Shown one piece after another: positions 31,324-40,383 of a stretch of 54,891 nt of DNA. The notes under the pieces were generated by a model that saw only the letters and a program-made list of their open reading frames with translations, did no database searches and had not been told where the DNA came from. This stretch comes from Vibrio neptunius (GTDB taxonomy: Bacteria > Pseudomonadota > Gammaproteobacteria > Enterobacterales > Vibrionaceae), in assembly GCF_000967495.1 (NCBI RefSeq), contig NZ_JXXU01000036.1, positions 1 to 54,891 of the forward strand, read 5' to 3'. Both the position numbers and the translations under genes were made by a program. Every line of letters begins with the position of its first letter. The first letter of the stretch is position 1.

Positions 31324-32683
31324 TAGAGTCACGAGCCCAATGGGATAAATCATAAGAGAAGGAGTCTGCACCATAAAGCATCCCCCACATTGTACTAATG
31401 TTTCTTATATCCCAATCTCTTATGTCCTGATTGAAAGATTTGGCGCCGTAGAACATGGCATGAGTATCATATATTCCCGAAACATCCCATTTGGATATGT
31501 CTTGGTTAAAGTTTTCCGCTCGATAAAACATACCTTTCATTGAGCCCACAGAACCTATATTCCAAGACGAGATATCGCCATTAAATTTACTTGCACCACG
31601 AAACATATACGACATGTATCTAACACTCGTTGTATCCCATTCTGATAAATCATGGTTGAATTTTTTCGCCAGATAAAACATGTAGGACATATTTTCAACA
31701 TTGCTGACATCCCAGAGATTTATGCTTTGATCAAATGATACAGCATCAGCAAACATACCTTCCATCGTCTTCACTTTGCTTACATTCCAGCTTGAGATAT
31801 CCTGATCAAAAGACTTTGCTTTAGCAAACATCCCATTCATGTCCTCGACCTTGCCAACGTTCCAGTTTGAAATATCTTTGTTAAAAGAGCTGGCACCACC
31901 GAACATGGTTCTCATGTTAGTCACATTAGAGACATTCCACTTTGATAAGTCTTGATTAAAAGATTCAGCTTTCTGAAACATTCCCGCCATGTTGGTTACA
32001 TTACTCACATCCCAATTAGAAATATCTTGGTTAAAGGAATGCATTTCATGAAAAAGCATACTCATGTCTGTTATTTCAGAAGTATCAACGTTTGATATAT
32101 CTTCTTTGAAGAAGAGCATATGCTTAATATCGTTGACAGTAACCTTCATTGGAAGAAATTTGGGTTTATTCTCATCCGTTAATGCCGAAGTCATTTTGCC
32201 ATCGTCGTAATTAAAAGTTATATATTTGGCGACATTTGAGACATTCCAAGCCCTCAAGTCCTGATTGAAAGCCCTAGCCGCAAAGAACATAGCCGTCATG
32301 TCCTTCACATTACTCACATCCCAACTCGATATGTTTTGATTGAAAGAGTAAGTAAAGCTAAACATACCATTCATATTGGTAACGTTACTTACATCCCATC
32401 CAGAGATATCCTGATTAAATGCTTTAGCTTCATAAAACATGTTGGACATGTTAGTCACGTTACTCACGTCCCACCCAGAGATATCTTGGTTAAATCTTCG
32501 TTTATGAGAAAAAAGACTACTCATGTCTTTTATTTCAGAAACATCTACCTGAGTAACGTCTCTACCTGCTTTGATCATTTCAAGCAATTCTTGCCGATTA
32601 AGCGGATGTGTTGGGGTTGGTTCTTTTTCGCAGCCTACCAGTAAAAATAATCCTATTAAAAGAATTGGCTGTAACTTCTGCAT
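31289..32683 (-). CDS. BspA-type (DUF285) repeat lipoprotein
   Basis: The signal peptide ends in a lipobox (LFLLVGC at about 12-18), so the protein is probably lipid-anchored. The remainder holds about ten to twelve repeats of 33-36 residues with the core FNQDISGWDVSNVTNM and MF at fixed spacing, as in DUF285/BspA leucine-rich-like proteins seen in Mycoplasma, oral bacteria and marine gammaproteobacteria. Such proteins are linked to surface adhesion or binding. It lies next to the array edge and reads toward it. Confidence 0.88.
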   Translation of the reverse strand: MQKLQPILLIGLFLLVGCEKEPTPTHPLNRQELLEMIKAGRDVTQVDVSEIKDMSSLFSHKRRFNQDISGWDVSNVTNMSNMFYEAKAFNQDISGWDVSNVTNMNGMFSFTYSFNQNISSWDVSNVKDMTAMFFAARAFNQDLRAWNVSNVAKYITFNYDDGKMTSALTDENKPKFLPMKVTVNDIKHMLFFKEDISNVDTSEITDMSMLFHEMHSFNQDISNWDVSNVTNMAGMFQKAESFNQDLSKWNVSNVTNMRTMFGGASSFNKDISNWNVGKVEDMNGMFAKAKSFDQDISSWNVSKVKTMEGMFADAVSFDQSINLWDVSNVENMSYMFYLAKKFNHDLSEWDTTSVRYMSYMFRGASKFNGDISSWNIGSVGSMKGMFYRAENFNQDISKWDVSGIYDTHAMFYGAKSFNQDIRDWDIRNISTMWGMLYGADSFSYDLSHWARDSIIYVDPEASDF

Positions 32684-32953
32684 TATCTTCCCTTATTCAA
32701 CAAAACGTAACCTTTTATATATGGATGTATATTCTACTGTTAAAAAACAGACCAAGCTTTCCATATACAAGGTCACTAGGTTTCAGTGCGACGTAAAGCC
32801 ATTCATCGCCTGTTAATCTGCATTGACTCTATAAAAAGTTATTTTACTATAGATGGGTATTCAATAGGTATCATTAGGCTCACTCAGTGGTTTCGCCAAT
32901 GCAGTGACTGACATGAGGTCAGTGATCTTTTCTCGAATTTAAACGGACTATTA

Positions 32954-34000
32954 ATGCTCGCCATACCCCTACCATTTATTGCTGCGTTGTTATTGTTCAT
33001 CACAGGCGTATTGCTTCGATGCCGTTGTCCACACACGGGTCAAAAGCCATTTTGGTTTATCATGTTGTGTGCATTGATGATCACCATGGTGGGGTTGCGA
33101 TGGGTAGTCGATATTGCCTTATTCCGATTTCTTCAACCCATTCTTGGCGCCAGTATACCAGTCGCGGCTTGGCTTTGCTTTTCAGGGGCTCATCGAAACA
33201 AAACAAGCTCAAAATTACACTGGATTGGTCCTATTACTGTGCTAGTTGGCGGCTTATTGCATCAGCATATCTGGGTTGGAAGCGTTGATATACTGTTAAT
33301 CTTACTCTATTTCACCTACGGTAGTTTGCTGTTGAAGTCATCATTCAGCACGCCAGAACGAGTTCGATTAAGCGATGTATCCAGAGTGGAGGTCGCAGAA
33401 CGAGTGGCAGGCGGGCTTCTTCTGTTTTCTGCTCTGGTCGATGCGGCGCTCTCATACGATATATTGTGGTTTAACGCGCAGCACAGCAACCTGATATTAT
33501 CGATAGGCTATCTTGTACTTATTCCTGTCATTGTCGCTGCGGTGATAGTGATCAGTGTGAGCACGCCCGTCAAAGATCACCAAGCTTCACCGCCAATATC
33601 CTCTCCTCAACAAATCGATACGACGGTTACGTCGACGGGGCATTTGGATAAAGACCAAGTACAAGCAGTATCGAACATCATGGCTAAATTCGATGCGTTG
33701 ATGAGAGAGCAACAAGTCTTTACCGATCCTGACTTAACGCTCGACAGACTGTCGCGAAAGCTTGGTATTCAAGCGAGAAAAATATCCTCAGCGGTTAACC
33801 AAGTTCATAACCAAAACATTTCTAAAGTGATTAACACGTATCGAATTGAACATGCCAAGATGTTGCTGCAACAAAGTGACGACACGATAACAGATATCTT
33901 CCTCAGCTCAGGGTTTCACACTAAATCTAACTTCAATCGTGAGTTTTTACGGATAACAGGTCAAACTCCGAGTGAGTTCCGACGTTTACCACCAGAGTGA
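32954..34000 (+). CDS. AraC-family regulator with N-terminal membrane domain
   Basis: Six or seven hydrophobic helices span residues 1-210. The C-terminal 100 residues carry the AraC HTH pair: LTLDRLSRKLGIQARKISSA, then ITDIFLSSGFHTKSNFNREF and RITGQTPSEFRR. Membrane-embedded AraC regulators sense a signal in the membrane or periplasm and bind DNA near it. It converges on the alpha/beta hydrolase gene. Target genes are unknown; the adjacent hydrolase and pump are candidates. Confidence 0.85.
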   Translation: MLAIPLPFIAALLLFITGVLLRCRCPHTGQKPFWFIMLCALMITMVGLRWVVDIALFRFLQPILGASIPVAAWLCFSGAHRNKTSSKLHWIGPITVLVGGLLHQHIWVGSVDILLILLYFTYGSLLLKSSFSTPERVRLSDVSRVEVAERVAGGLLLFSALVDAALSYDILWFNAQHSNLILSIGYLVLIPVIVAAVIVISVSTPVKDHQASPPISSPQQIDTTVTSTGHLDKDQVQAVSNIMAKFDALMREQQVFTDPDLTLDRLSRKLGIQARKISSAVNQVHNQNISKVINTYRIEHAKMLLQQSDDTITDIFLSSGFHTKSNFNREFLRITGQTPSEFRRLPPE

Positions 34001-34022
34001 GATTGAATGCTAGGGTTAGCCT

Positions 34023-35039
34023 TTATCGCTTGAGAAAGTCAACAATGTCGTCCAACATCGCTTGATGTAGCTCATTGCGTGATGTGCCGATGCCATCCTG
34101 ACAAATAATGCCATCACCCGGTACTTCCTCTTCAAGAAGAGACTGTGCGCCCGATTTACAATCTTGGATAAAGCTAAAATGCGTAGCGTTTTGGTACACC
34201 TTATACCGTCTTGAGTAAACTGGTATGTGCTCGGCAATGTGACCCGATTCTAACGCTTGTGGTAGGTCGCCAATATCGATGCCAGCGGCCAGGATTAAAG
34301 TTGGTATCCGAATGTCACTTAAGCTGTCGATTGAAAAGCTACGAGCAAGGCCCAAATCTAGGCTAACCACACGCTTGATCCGCCTATCCTGCAGCGTTTT
34401 CAGGTTTGGTTCTTGAGCTTGAATGCTCGCTAGCCCTAGCTCTGTAGCAAGGCCACAAGTACGTGGGTTCGGGTAGTTCAAACAATCAGACTTGAAGGTT
34501 GCTCTGTCCACCTTAGCACCGGCTAATTGCATCACCGTCCAGCCGCCTAATGAGTGTCCTATCGCCGTGATATCGTCGGCATTGACATGCGCTTTCCACC
34601 GAGTTGTCGTTAACAAGTGGTCGAGAACACGTGATACATCGCGAGGTCGTTCCCACCACTTTGCGGCTTGGAGGGGAGAGTGATCAAAAGACGTGGTTCC
34701 GGGGTGGTCGGCGGCCGCGACAATATAGCCGCGCTTAACCAATTCGGTCGCTAACCAGTTTTGATTGCGCCAGTTTCCTCGGTAGCCGTGTGATAACAGC
34801 ACCACCGGAAAAGTGTTGGATAGGATCTGGGCACCTTTAATGACATGCGTGCCGACGAAGGCTGGGTTATCGCCAATCAAGGTTGAATGTGACATCTCGT
34901 TTGTCGGATACCAAATGGCAGTACCCAGAGGGCGTTGAGGATCGTCAGTTAAGGTGATTTGTGTGAACCCCACACCAGTGGCGAGGGCACAACGAGAAAG
35001 AAAAAGAATCGATACAAACAGCCAATGTGTCCATTTCAT
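34023..35039 (-). CDS. Secreted alpha/beta hydrolase (PAF-acetylhydrolase/dienelactone hydrolase-like)
   Basis: A signal peptide (MKWTHWLFVSILFLSRCALA) is followed by an alpha/beta-hydrolase core: PVVLLSHGYRGNWRNQNWLA near residue 95, the nucleophile elbow GHSLGGWT, LILAAGIDIGDLP before the acid, and NATHFSFIQDC with the catalytic His. The substrate is unknown. ATG 35039 is chosen because it opens the signal peptide; an upstream in-frame start would add a non-hydrophobic leader. Confidence 0.88.
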   Translation of the reverse strand: MKWTHWLFVSILFLSRCALATGVGFTQITLTDDPQRPLGTAIWYPTNEMSHSTLIGDNPAFVGTHVIKGAQILSNTFPVVLLSHGYRGNWRNQNWLATELVKRGYIVAAADHPGTTSFDHSPLQAAKWWERPRDVSRVLDHLLTTTRWKAHVNADDITAIGHSLGGWTVMQLAGAKVDRATFKSDCLNYPNPRTCGLATELGLASIQAQEPNLKTLQDRRIKRVVSLDLGLARSFSIDSLSDIRIPTLILAAGIDIGDLPQALESGHIAEHIPVYSRRYKVYQNATHFSFIQDCKSGAQSLLEEEVPGDGIICQDGIGTSRNELHQAMLDDIVDFLKR

Positions 35040-35097
35040 GGTTTTAGCTCCAATTGAGATGATGAGTGCCAATATGAGCCAAGGCTAGGTATTACGA

Positions 35098-35142
35098 GAC
35101 CTCAAACACGATCTAGGACGACCTAAATCGTATTCGAGGACC
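35098..35142. promoter_or_regulatory. Imperfect palindrome between hydrolase and MFS genes
   Basis: CCTC...ACGATCTAGG-ACGA-CCTAAATCGT...GAGG forms a nested inverted repeat. It lies between two genes on the same strand and could be an operator or a terminator; no T-tract is present. Confidence 0.5.
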
Positions 35143-35185
35143 TAAGTTAGCGACTTTACCTACTTTTCGTAGTTGAGCTGATTAG

Positions 35186-36400
35186 TCAAGAGCTCTCAGC
35201 CTGCTTCAATTGGCTTTGACGCCAGTAATTGACTGATGAGATAGCCGCTAAAAAGATAACGACGGCGGTCATCACATGTATGACTGACTCCGACGTCCCT
35301 TCATACGCATTACTGCCTAAATCAATCGCGGCAGAAACGATAAATAGGCGAATAGCTGTCACGAGTGATGCTGCGATTCCCGTTAGATCCGGGAAAACTT
35401 GCATCGATTTCGCAAAGAACAATCCAATCGATAACCCTGCACCTATTGAAAACAAGCACATCGTTCCTGTTAAGATAAATGGTGAGTTGAGTTGCTCGGA
35501 CGGTAATAAGAAAAAGACGAGCGTGGTGGTAAATATTAAGCCAAGCCCAGTGCTTTTTAATTTATCGATACCGAACCTGTCGATTAAGCGTGCGTTATTC
35601 AAACTCACCAAGACGAATGTGCCCAGTGTTGCCATTTGGAAAAACGGGAAGCGTTCGGGGCTGACTTCTAATTGCTCTATATACAATAACGACATGTTGG
35701 AAACATAAATCATATAGGCAGCAAGAATTAAGCTCGTCACAAGCGTGTTGTACCAAAAGGCAGAAGAAGACAATACGGTTTTGTAGTCGCTTATTATTCG
35801 TTTAGGTGCGACCTTCTTTCGTTTATCTGTACTCAAAGATTCAGGTAAGAAGAAGAAGCATTTGACCGCAGAAAGCAGTACTAAAATGGCAATAAAGACA
35901 AAGTTTGCTTTATACCCCATATGAAGGCTTATCCAGCCACCAATAAGAGGTGCAAAAGCCATCAAGCTGACCACTAACGTGTTGAGATCGGCAATCAGTT
36001 TAGCGGCTGAATCTTCATCGAACAGATCAAATATCATTGCGGTGCCGACGATCACACACGCCGAACTGCCGAAGCCTTGGAGTAGTCGAAACGCTAATAA
36101 TTGCTCGATAGTCGAGGCAAAAATGCAGGCGATACTAGCGGTAAGAAAGACACTAAAACCAAACATTAGTATCTTTCGGCGACCAAAATGATCCGATAGT
36201 GGTCCGTAGAGCAAGGAACCAATACAGATACCAATAAAGTTATAGCTCAGAATGCGTTGCACCATCACCGCGTCGGTGTTGAAGTCATTTAATATATCGG
36301 GGAATGTGGGTAGATAGATATCCGTTTCCATGGCAGCACCAAGGAATATGAATACCATTAAAAATCGAAACCACTTTCCCTCATGAGAGATGGGAAACAT
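35186..36400 (-). CDS. Bcr/CflA-type MFS drug-efflux transporter
   Basis: The 404-residue protein has about 12 helices, the MFS loop motif YGPLSDHFGRRKILMFG after helix 2, and the Bcr/CflA family start (MVFIFLGAAMETDIYLPTFP with the acidic D and P). These pumps export antibiotics such as bicyclomycin or chloramphenicol, or small metabolites. It lies upstream of the hydrolase gene on the same strand; both might be co-transcribed. Confidence 0.88.
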   Translation of the reverse strand: MFPISHEGKWFRFLMVFIFLGAAMETDIYLPTFPDILNDFNTDAVMVQRILSYNFIGICIGSLLYGPLSDHFGRRKILMFGFSVFLTASIACIFASTIEQLLAFRLLQGFGSSACVIVGTAMIFDLFDEDSAAKLIADLNTLVVSLMAFAPLIGGWISLHMGYKANFVFIAILVLLSAVKCFFFLPESLSTDKRKKVAPKRIISDYKTVLSSSAFWYNTLVTSLILAAYMIYVSNMSLLYIEQLEVSPERFPFFQMATLGTFVLVSLNNARLIDRFGIDKLKSTGLGLIFTTTLVFFLLPSEQLNSPFILTGTMCLFSIGAGLSIGLFFAKSMQVFPDLTGIAASLVTAIRLFIVSAAIDLGSNAYEGTSESVIHVMTAVVIFLAAISSVNYWRQSQLKQAESS

Positions 36401-36896
36401 AGTTAATCCAATGCGTTGTTATTATAAAAGTTATAAGCGCAGACGCTGCAGAGCAGGGTAGGCTTAGAATTAAATTTGATGTTGGGATGCGCGTAGTAGA
36501 GAGGAGTGTTACGCAGAGTTGTTATTCCCGTCACTTGGTTGTGATCAAGTATCGAGCGAATGTAACATAATGTTTTAAGAATGCAAGGCGTTGATTTGCA
36601 TTTTTATACTGCTTTATGTAAACAATGAAAGTCGTGTCATTTAAACTTCTTCAGAGATGTTCGTGATTTGTGATTCAAGAGAAGCAAGATTACCAATCAG
36701 GATTTGGCTGCTATGAGTGCACCGAATGCGAGCTAGAAAACGCCGCAAAACTTTTTATTACTGATTTCTATTATCGTTGCTATCGCGTTTTCGAGCTGGA
36801 TGACAGCAAATAATAAATTTATAAAATAATACTGATTTTACGCTTAAAACTGCTTACACTCACCCGGCAAAATAAACCTATCTAAGGAGAGAAGTC
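36401..36896. other. Gene-poor region with MFS-like relic
   Basis: No intact gene is present. At 36713-36829 on the + strand the frame MSAPNAS-stop-KTPQNFLLLISIIVAIAFSS resembles the start of an MFS carrier broken by an in-frame TAG, probably a decayed gene. A GGAGAGAAG site at the end serves the next gene. Confidence 0.4.
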
Positions 36897-38417
36897 TTGG
36901 GGTTAGATACTGCTTATGTGCCTGTGAGAAAACAAGACATTGATTATTTTATTGATGATGTCGTAAGGGACCCGAATCTACTCGATGAAAGAGTCGCGCT
37001 ATTAACTCAATCTAAACAAGACCGAGAGTTTCTAAGAGACAACTTATACAGCACGGTTGTAAATCAGAATGAAGAGCAACCCTTTGACGCCTATTTGGGG
37101 TTTGCAGCGTGTAGCATTTTGGCTTACCTACGCCCTTACTATTACGACAGGGGGCAATCTCTTATCGATATTGCCGCGAACAGCGCGTGTTCTAGATCTC
37201 TTTTAGCGCTATTTGATGAGTTCTCTGTATGTTTTCCAACGGTTAAACATTGTGGTGATTCGTATAGTCCTAACTATCGTTCAGGGGTCTATGTAAAAGA
37301 AGAGAACGTCGGCGCACTACTTGAGCAACTGTGCAGCGAAGAGTTGAGTGCGGTTGTCGAGTTTGACGAGCCAAACGGTTTGCTTTCGGCATTAAGGTAT
37401 GCCAACAAGCATGGGACTGGATTGCTTGAGGCGTTTGATATTCATGTGCCCATGTCCGGAGATTTTCATACCAGCCCGTTTAACCTTCGAGCGAGTTACC
37501 TGAATAACCTAGATGATGAAGTGACGGAACAGGATTGTACCCATACGGGATTCACAATAGGGATACCCGTGCCGTCTTCTAGCACCATCAGCTTCGATGA
37601 TATAGGTAAAATAGTCTACGAATGGATGGATAATGAGCATTTGCTCCCCGCTCATCCACATGCTTCTGGCGCAAGTCGGGCTGTCTCTGGTCAAATCAAA
37701 ATGACGATGATATGCCAAGACCATACTCCGATTATCTTAATAGCAACAGAGAGGAACGTCTTTCTACCTGATGCTGACCGCTACTTCGAACAATTAAGGA
37801 CATCACTTTCCGAACATTTAACTGACAATGGCTTAGAGTCTAACTTTTTCATTTCCGCACATGATGAAAATGAAGTACCAGAAGAAATCGGCTGTGTAAA
37901 AAATGCGAATGTCTTATACAAAATGAAGCCCAGTTTTGTAGTAGGCAATCACCAGTGCAGCTTCGTTGTCGATGACCAAAAAGTAGAAATGAAATTCAGC
38001 TTTAAAGGCACGCTCGACATTACAGTCAATGGCAAAGCCGTCGATCACTATAAAATAAGTTTCTCCCAAGTACACAGAACGGTTTATTTTATTAATGGCA
38101 ACTGGTACACCATTCGGGTCAAGAGTGTGAAACCGACAGCAGGGGAACTGGATATACAGCTGTACAAGGGTATTTTCATGCAAGCCAAGTTTAAACTCCT
38201 CCCAGGTTCTGCGCTCTATACCAAATCACAAAATGGTGTCTTATTGCTTGGTGAGATGTTGACCATTTTCTCTGGTATTTTGATGATGATGTTCCCAAGG
38301 CCAGTATTGGTTATGCCACTGCTTGTGTTGTTAATGGCAATGTATAAATACAACAAAAGGCACCATTTTATGCTTGTTTCCGTTGAAATAACGGACGATA
38401 ACCCCTTATCAGAATAA
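36897..38417 (+). CDS. Unknown 506-aa protein with C-terminal membrane segments
   Basis: A soluble region of about 430 residues is followed by two hydrophobic helices (GVLLLGEMLTIFSGILMMMF and PRPVLVMPLLVLLMAMY) and a short basic-acidic tail. The N-terminal 300 residues resemble large cytoplasmic domains of unknown function, and the part before the helices (VDDQKVEMKFSFKGTLDITV) is beta-rich. It starts with TTG after a good GGAGAG site and ends with its own terminator. No family is recognised. Confidence 0.7.
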   Translation: MGLDTAYVPVRKQDIDYFIDDVVRDPNLLDERVALLTQSKQDREFLRDNLYSTVVNQNEEQPFDAYLGFAACSILAYLRPYYYDRGQSLIDIAANSACSRSLLALFDEFSVCFPTVKHCGDSYSPNYRSGVYVKEENVGALLEQLCSEELSAVVEFDEPNGLLSALRYANKHGTGLLEAFDIHVPMSGDFHTSPFNLRASYLNNLDDEVTEQDCTHTGFTIGIPVPSSSTISFDDIGKIVYEWMDNEHLLPAHPHASGASRAVSGQIKMTMICQDHTPIILIATERNVFLPDADRYFEQLRTSLSEHLTDNGLESNFFISAHDENEVPEEIGCVKNANVLYKMKPSFVVGNHQCSFVVDDQKVEMKFSFKGTLDITVNGKAVDHYKISFSQVHRTVYFINGNWYTIRVKSVKPTAGELDIQLYKGIFMQAKFKLLPGSALYTKSQNGVLLLGEMLTIFSGILMMMFPRPVLVMPLLVLLMAMYKYNKRHHFMLVSVEITDDNPLSE

Positions 38418-38447
38418 CGCTTGCGGCAGAGTGAATGCGAAAAGGGT

Positions 38448-38480
38448 AAGGCGAGTTTTGGGCTCGCCTTGTTGTTTTTG
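38448..38480 (+). terminator. Intrinsic terminator
   Basis: AAGGCGAG and CTCGCCTT flank a TTTTGGG loop and are followed by GTTGTTTTTG. Confidence 0.85.
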
Positions 38481-38700
38481 TTTTGGCATGAGTTGGCGCA
38501 TCTTATGATGAGTTTTCCCGGTGCTTTCCGGTCAGTATTCAAGCAAGCTGTTCGATGCGGATCAAGATTGTGGCATCGCACTGATGTTTTTGAGTGAAAT
38601 CGACTTAGAATAGGCAAAAACAGAGTCGTACAGCGCAAGTTAGGTCGCGGTATGTCAAATAGGAACGAAAAAGCTGTGGAATACAGCGTTGGGAAACAAG

Positions 38701-39561
38701 ATGAAAACCTATATCTTAACCGCCAGCTGCCCGAGTCGCGCAGGGACAGTCGATGTTGTCACACGATTTTTATTGCAATTTGAATGCTACATCAAAGAGT
38801 TAAACTCATTTGATGACACGCTCAACCAACGTTTCTTTATTCGCGCCGTATTCAGTGTCCAAAGTGGTCAAGAACTCGATAGAGAATCCTTTGATTCAGC
38901 CTTTTCAGTGCGGGCATCAGAGTTTGATATGGACTGGGAACTAACCCCTTCTGACTATCGACCCAAAGTGGTGATCATGGTGTCTAAGTACGATCACTGC
39001 CTCAATGATCTGCTGTATCGCTACCGTACAGGCAATCTTAAAGTGGATATCAAAGCGGTAATATCCAATCATCCAGATTTGCAGTCTTTAGTGGAATGGC
39101 ATGATATCCCTTATCACCATTTTCCCATTTCGGCGGAAACCAAACCCCAGCAAGAAGCCTTGGTGCAGTCTGTGCTCGATGAAACCGAATGTGAGCTATT
39201 AGTGCTTGCACGATACATGCAGGTGTTGTCACACGATATGTGCAGCCGATGGTCGGGTAGGGCGATCAATATTCACCACTCGCTATTACCTGGTTTCAAA
39301 GGGGCAAAACCTTATCATCAAGCTTACAACAAAGGCGTTAAGCTGGTGGGTGCCACTGCCCACTACGTGAGTGATGACCTTGATGAAGGGCCGATTATTA
39401 CTCAAGGCCTAGAGACGGTTGACCACACCTATTATCCAGAAGATTTAGCCAAAAAAGGCTTGGATGTAGAGTCACTCACGCTAGGCAGAGCGATTCAATA
39501 CCATGTTGAGAAGCGTGTATTTATGTATAACGATAAAACGGTGGTGTTTGAACGTTCGTAG
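38701..39561 (+). CDS. purU: Formyltetrahydrofolate deformylase PurU
   Basis: The 286-residue product has an N-terminal ACT domain (ILTASCPSRAGTVDVVTRFL) and a C-terminal formyltransferase-fold domain with INIHHSLLPGFKGAKPYHQA and GATAHYVSDDLDEGPII, containing the catalytic Asn, His and Asp of PurU. It releases formate from 10-formyl-tetrahydrofolate, balancing one-carbon units for purine synthesis. The ATG at 38701 opens the ACT domain; an earlier TTG adds only four residues. Ribosome site weak. Confidence 0.93.
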   Translation: MKTYILTASCPSRAGTVDVVTRFLLQFECYIKELNSFDDTLNQRFFIRAVFSVQSGQELDRESFDSAFSVRASEFDMDWELTPSDYRPKVVIMVSKYDHCLNDLLYRYRTGNLKVDIKAVISNHPDLQSLVEWHDIPYHHFPISAETKPQQEALVQSVLDETECELLVLARYMQVLSHDMCSRWSGRAINIHHSLLPGFKGAKPYHQAYNKGVKLVGATAHYVSDDLDEGPIITQGLETVDHTYYPEDLAKKGLDVESLTLGRAIQYHVEKRVFMYNDKTVVFERS

Positions 39562-39804
39562 CTGAAATCCTTGGTGCTGCTAACGCAAGCTAGGTAAGGG
39601 TTATTGGCGTGAAAGGCAATACGCCGCCACTTAATGAACAGAAATGCTCATAGCGCGAACATTAGCCAGATTGGTCTATCACGCCTTTGCCCCTTATCAC
39701 GTTAGGGCAAAACTCCTACAGTACTAGTTAACAGATTTTGTCCTACAAATTGTAATCTTCATCAGAACGTAAATGCGATTCCCAAAGTGTTTCTATATCG
39801 AATG

Positions 39805-40347
39805 TCACCAATAATTTGGGTTATCTATCGCTTTCAAGCATGTTGGTTTGCCCACAACGTGAGGGATTACTTCACCAACCAAAGATTGTGCAATCCATCC
39901 TTCAGGGTAGGATAAGCCTAGCGGAGCTTGAACTACGTCCTGACTGATTTGGGCAAATCCTATTTTTGAATAAAAGTTGATATCACCGTAAGTAATGGCA
40001 ACGGTCACACCTTTCTCTTTCATTGTCGCTAACCCAAATTTGATCAATCCTTGACCTACACCTTGCCCATGACAATCTGTTGCAACAGCCACGGGGGATA
40101 AAAGGAATATGTTTTCACCATTAGGAAACGATAGGCGAGAGAAAATGATGCTACCGACAATGCGTGCACTTTCATCTTGAGCAATAAACACATAAAGATC
40201 CTCATCTTTGGTTGGCAAAGTGAGAAAGTCTTCTACGAGTTTCGCAATCAATGCACCTTCTTTTTCGCCTTCTGAATCCGAAAATGTGTCATTGAACAGT
40301 GTAATAATTTCTTGAGTTTGTTCTTGTTTGTACAAAGTGTATTTCAT
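39805..40347 (-). CDS. GNAT family N-acetyltransferase
   Basis: The product (180 aa) has FLLSPVAVATDCHGQGVGQG as the acetyl-CoA binding loop and FYSKIGFAQISQD as the C-terminal GNAT motif. The substrate is unknown. ATG 40347 is chosen because upstream in-frame codons are pure hexanucleotide repeat (an RD dipeptide run). The repeat, read on this strand as AGAGAT units, supplies the ribosome-binding region; the preceding gene ends at its far side, so translation of the two is probably linked. Confidence 0.85.
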   Translation of the reverse strand: MKYTLYKQEQTQEIITLFNDTFSDSEGEKEGALIAKLVEDFLTLPTKDEDLYVFIAQDESARIVGSIIFSRLSFPNGENIFLLSPVAVATDCHGQGVGQGLIKFGLATMKEKGVTVAITYGDINFYSKIGFAQISQDVVQAPLGLSYPEGWIAQSLVGEVIPHVVGKPTCLKAIDNPNYW

Positions 40348-40383
40348 ATCTCTATCTCTATCTCTATCTCTATCTCTATCTCT
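40348..40383 (-). repeat. Hexanucleotide tandem repeat (six AGAGAT units) between two genes
   Basis: Six perfect copies of AGAGAT (ATCTCT on the + strand) fill the whole space between the stop of the MerR-methyltransferase gene and the ATG of the acetyltransferase gene. AGAGA resembles a Shine-Dalgarno sequence, so copy number would change the spacing and number of ribosome sites without shifting the reading frame. Confidence 0.85.
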
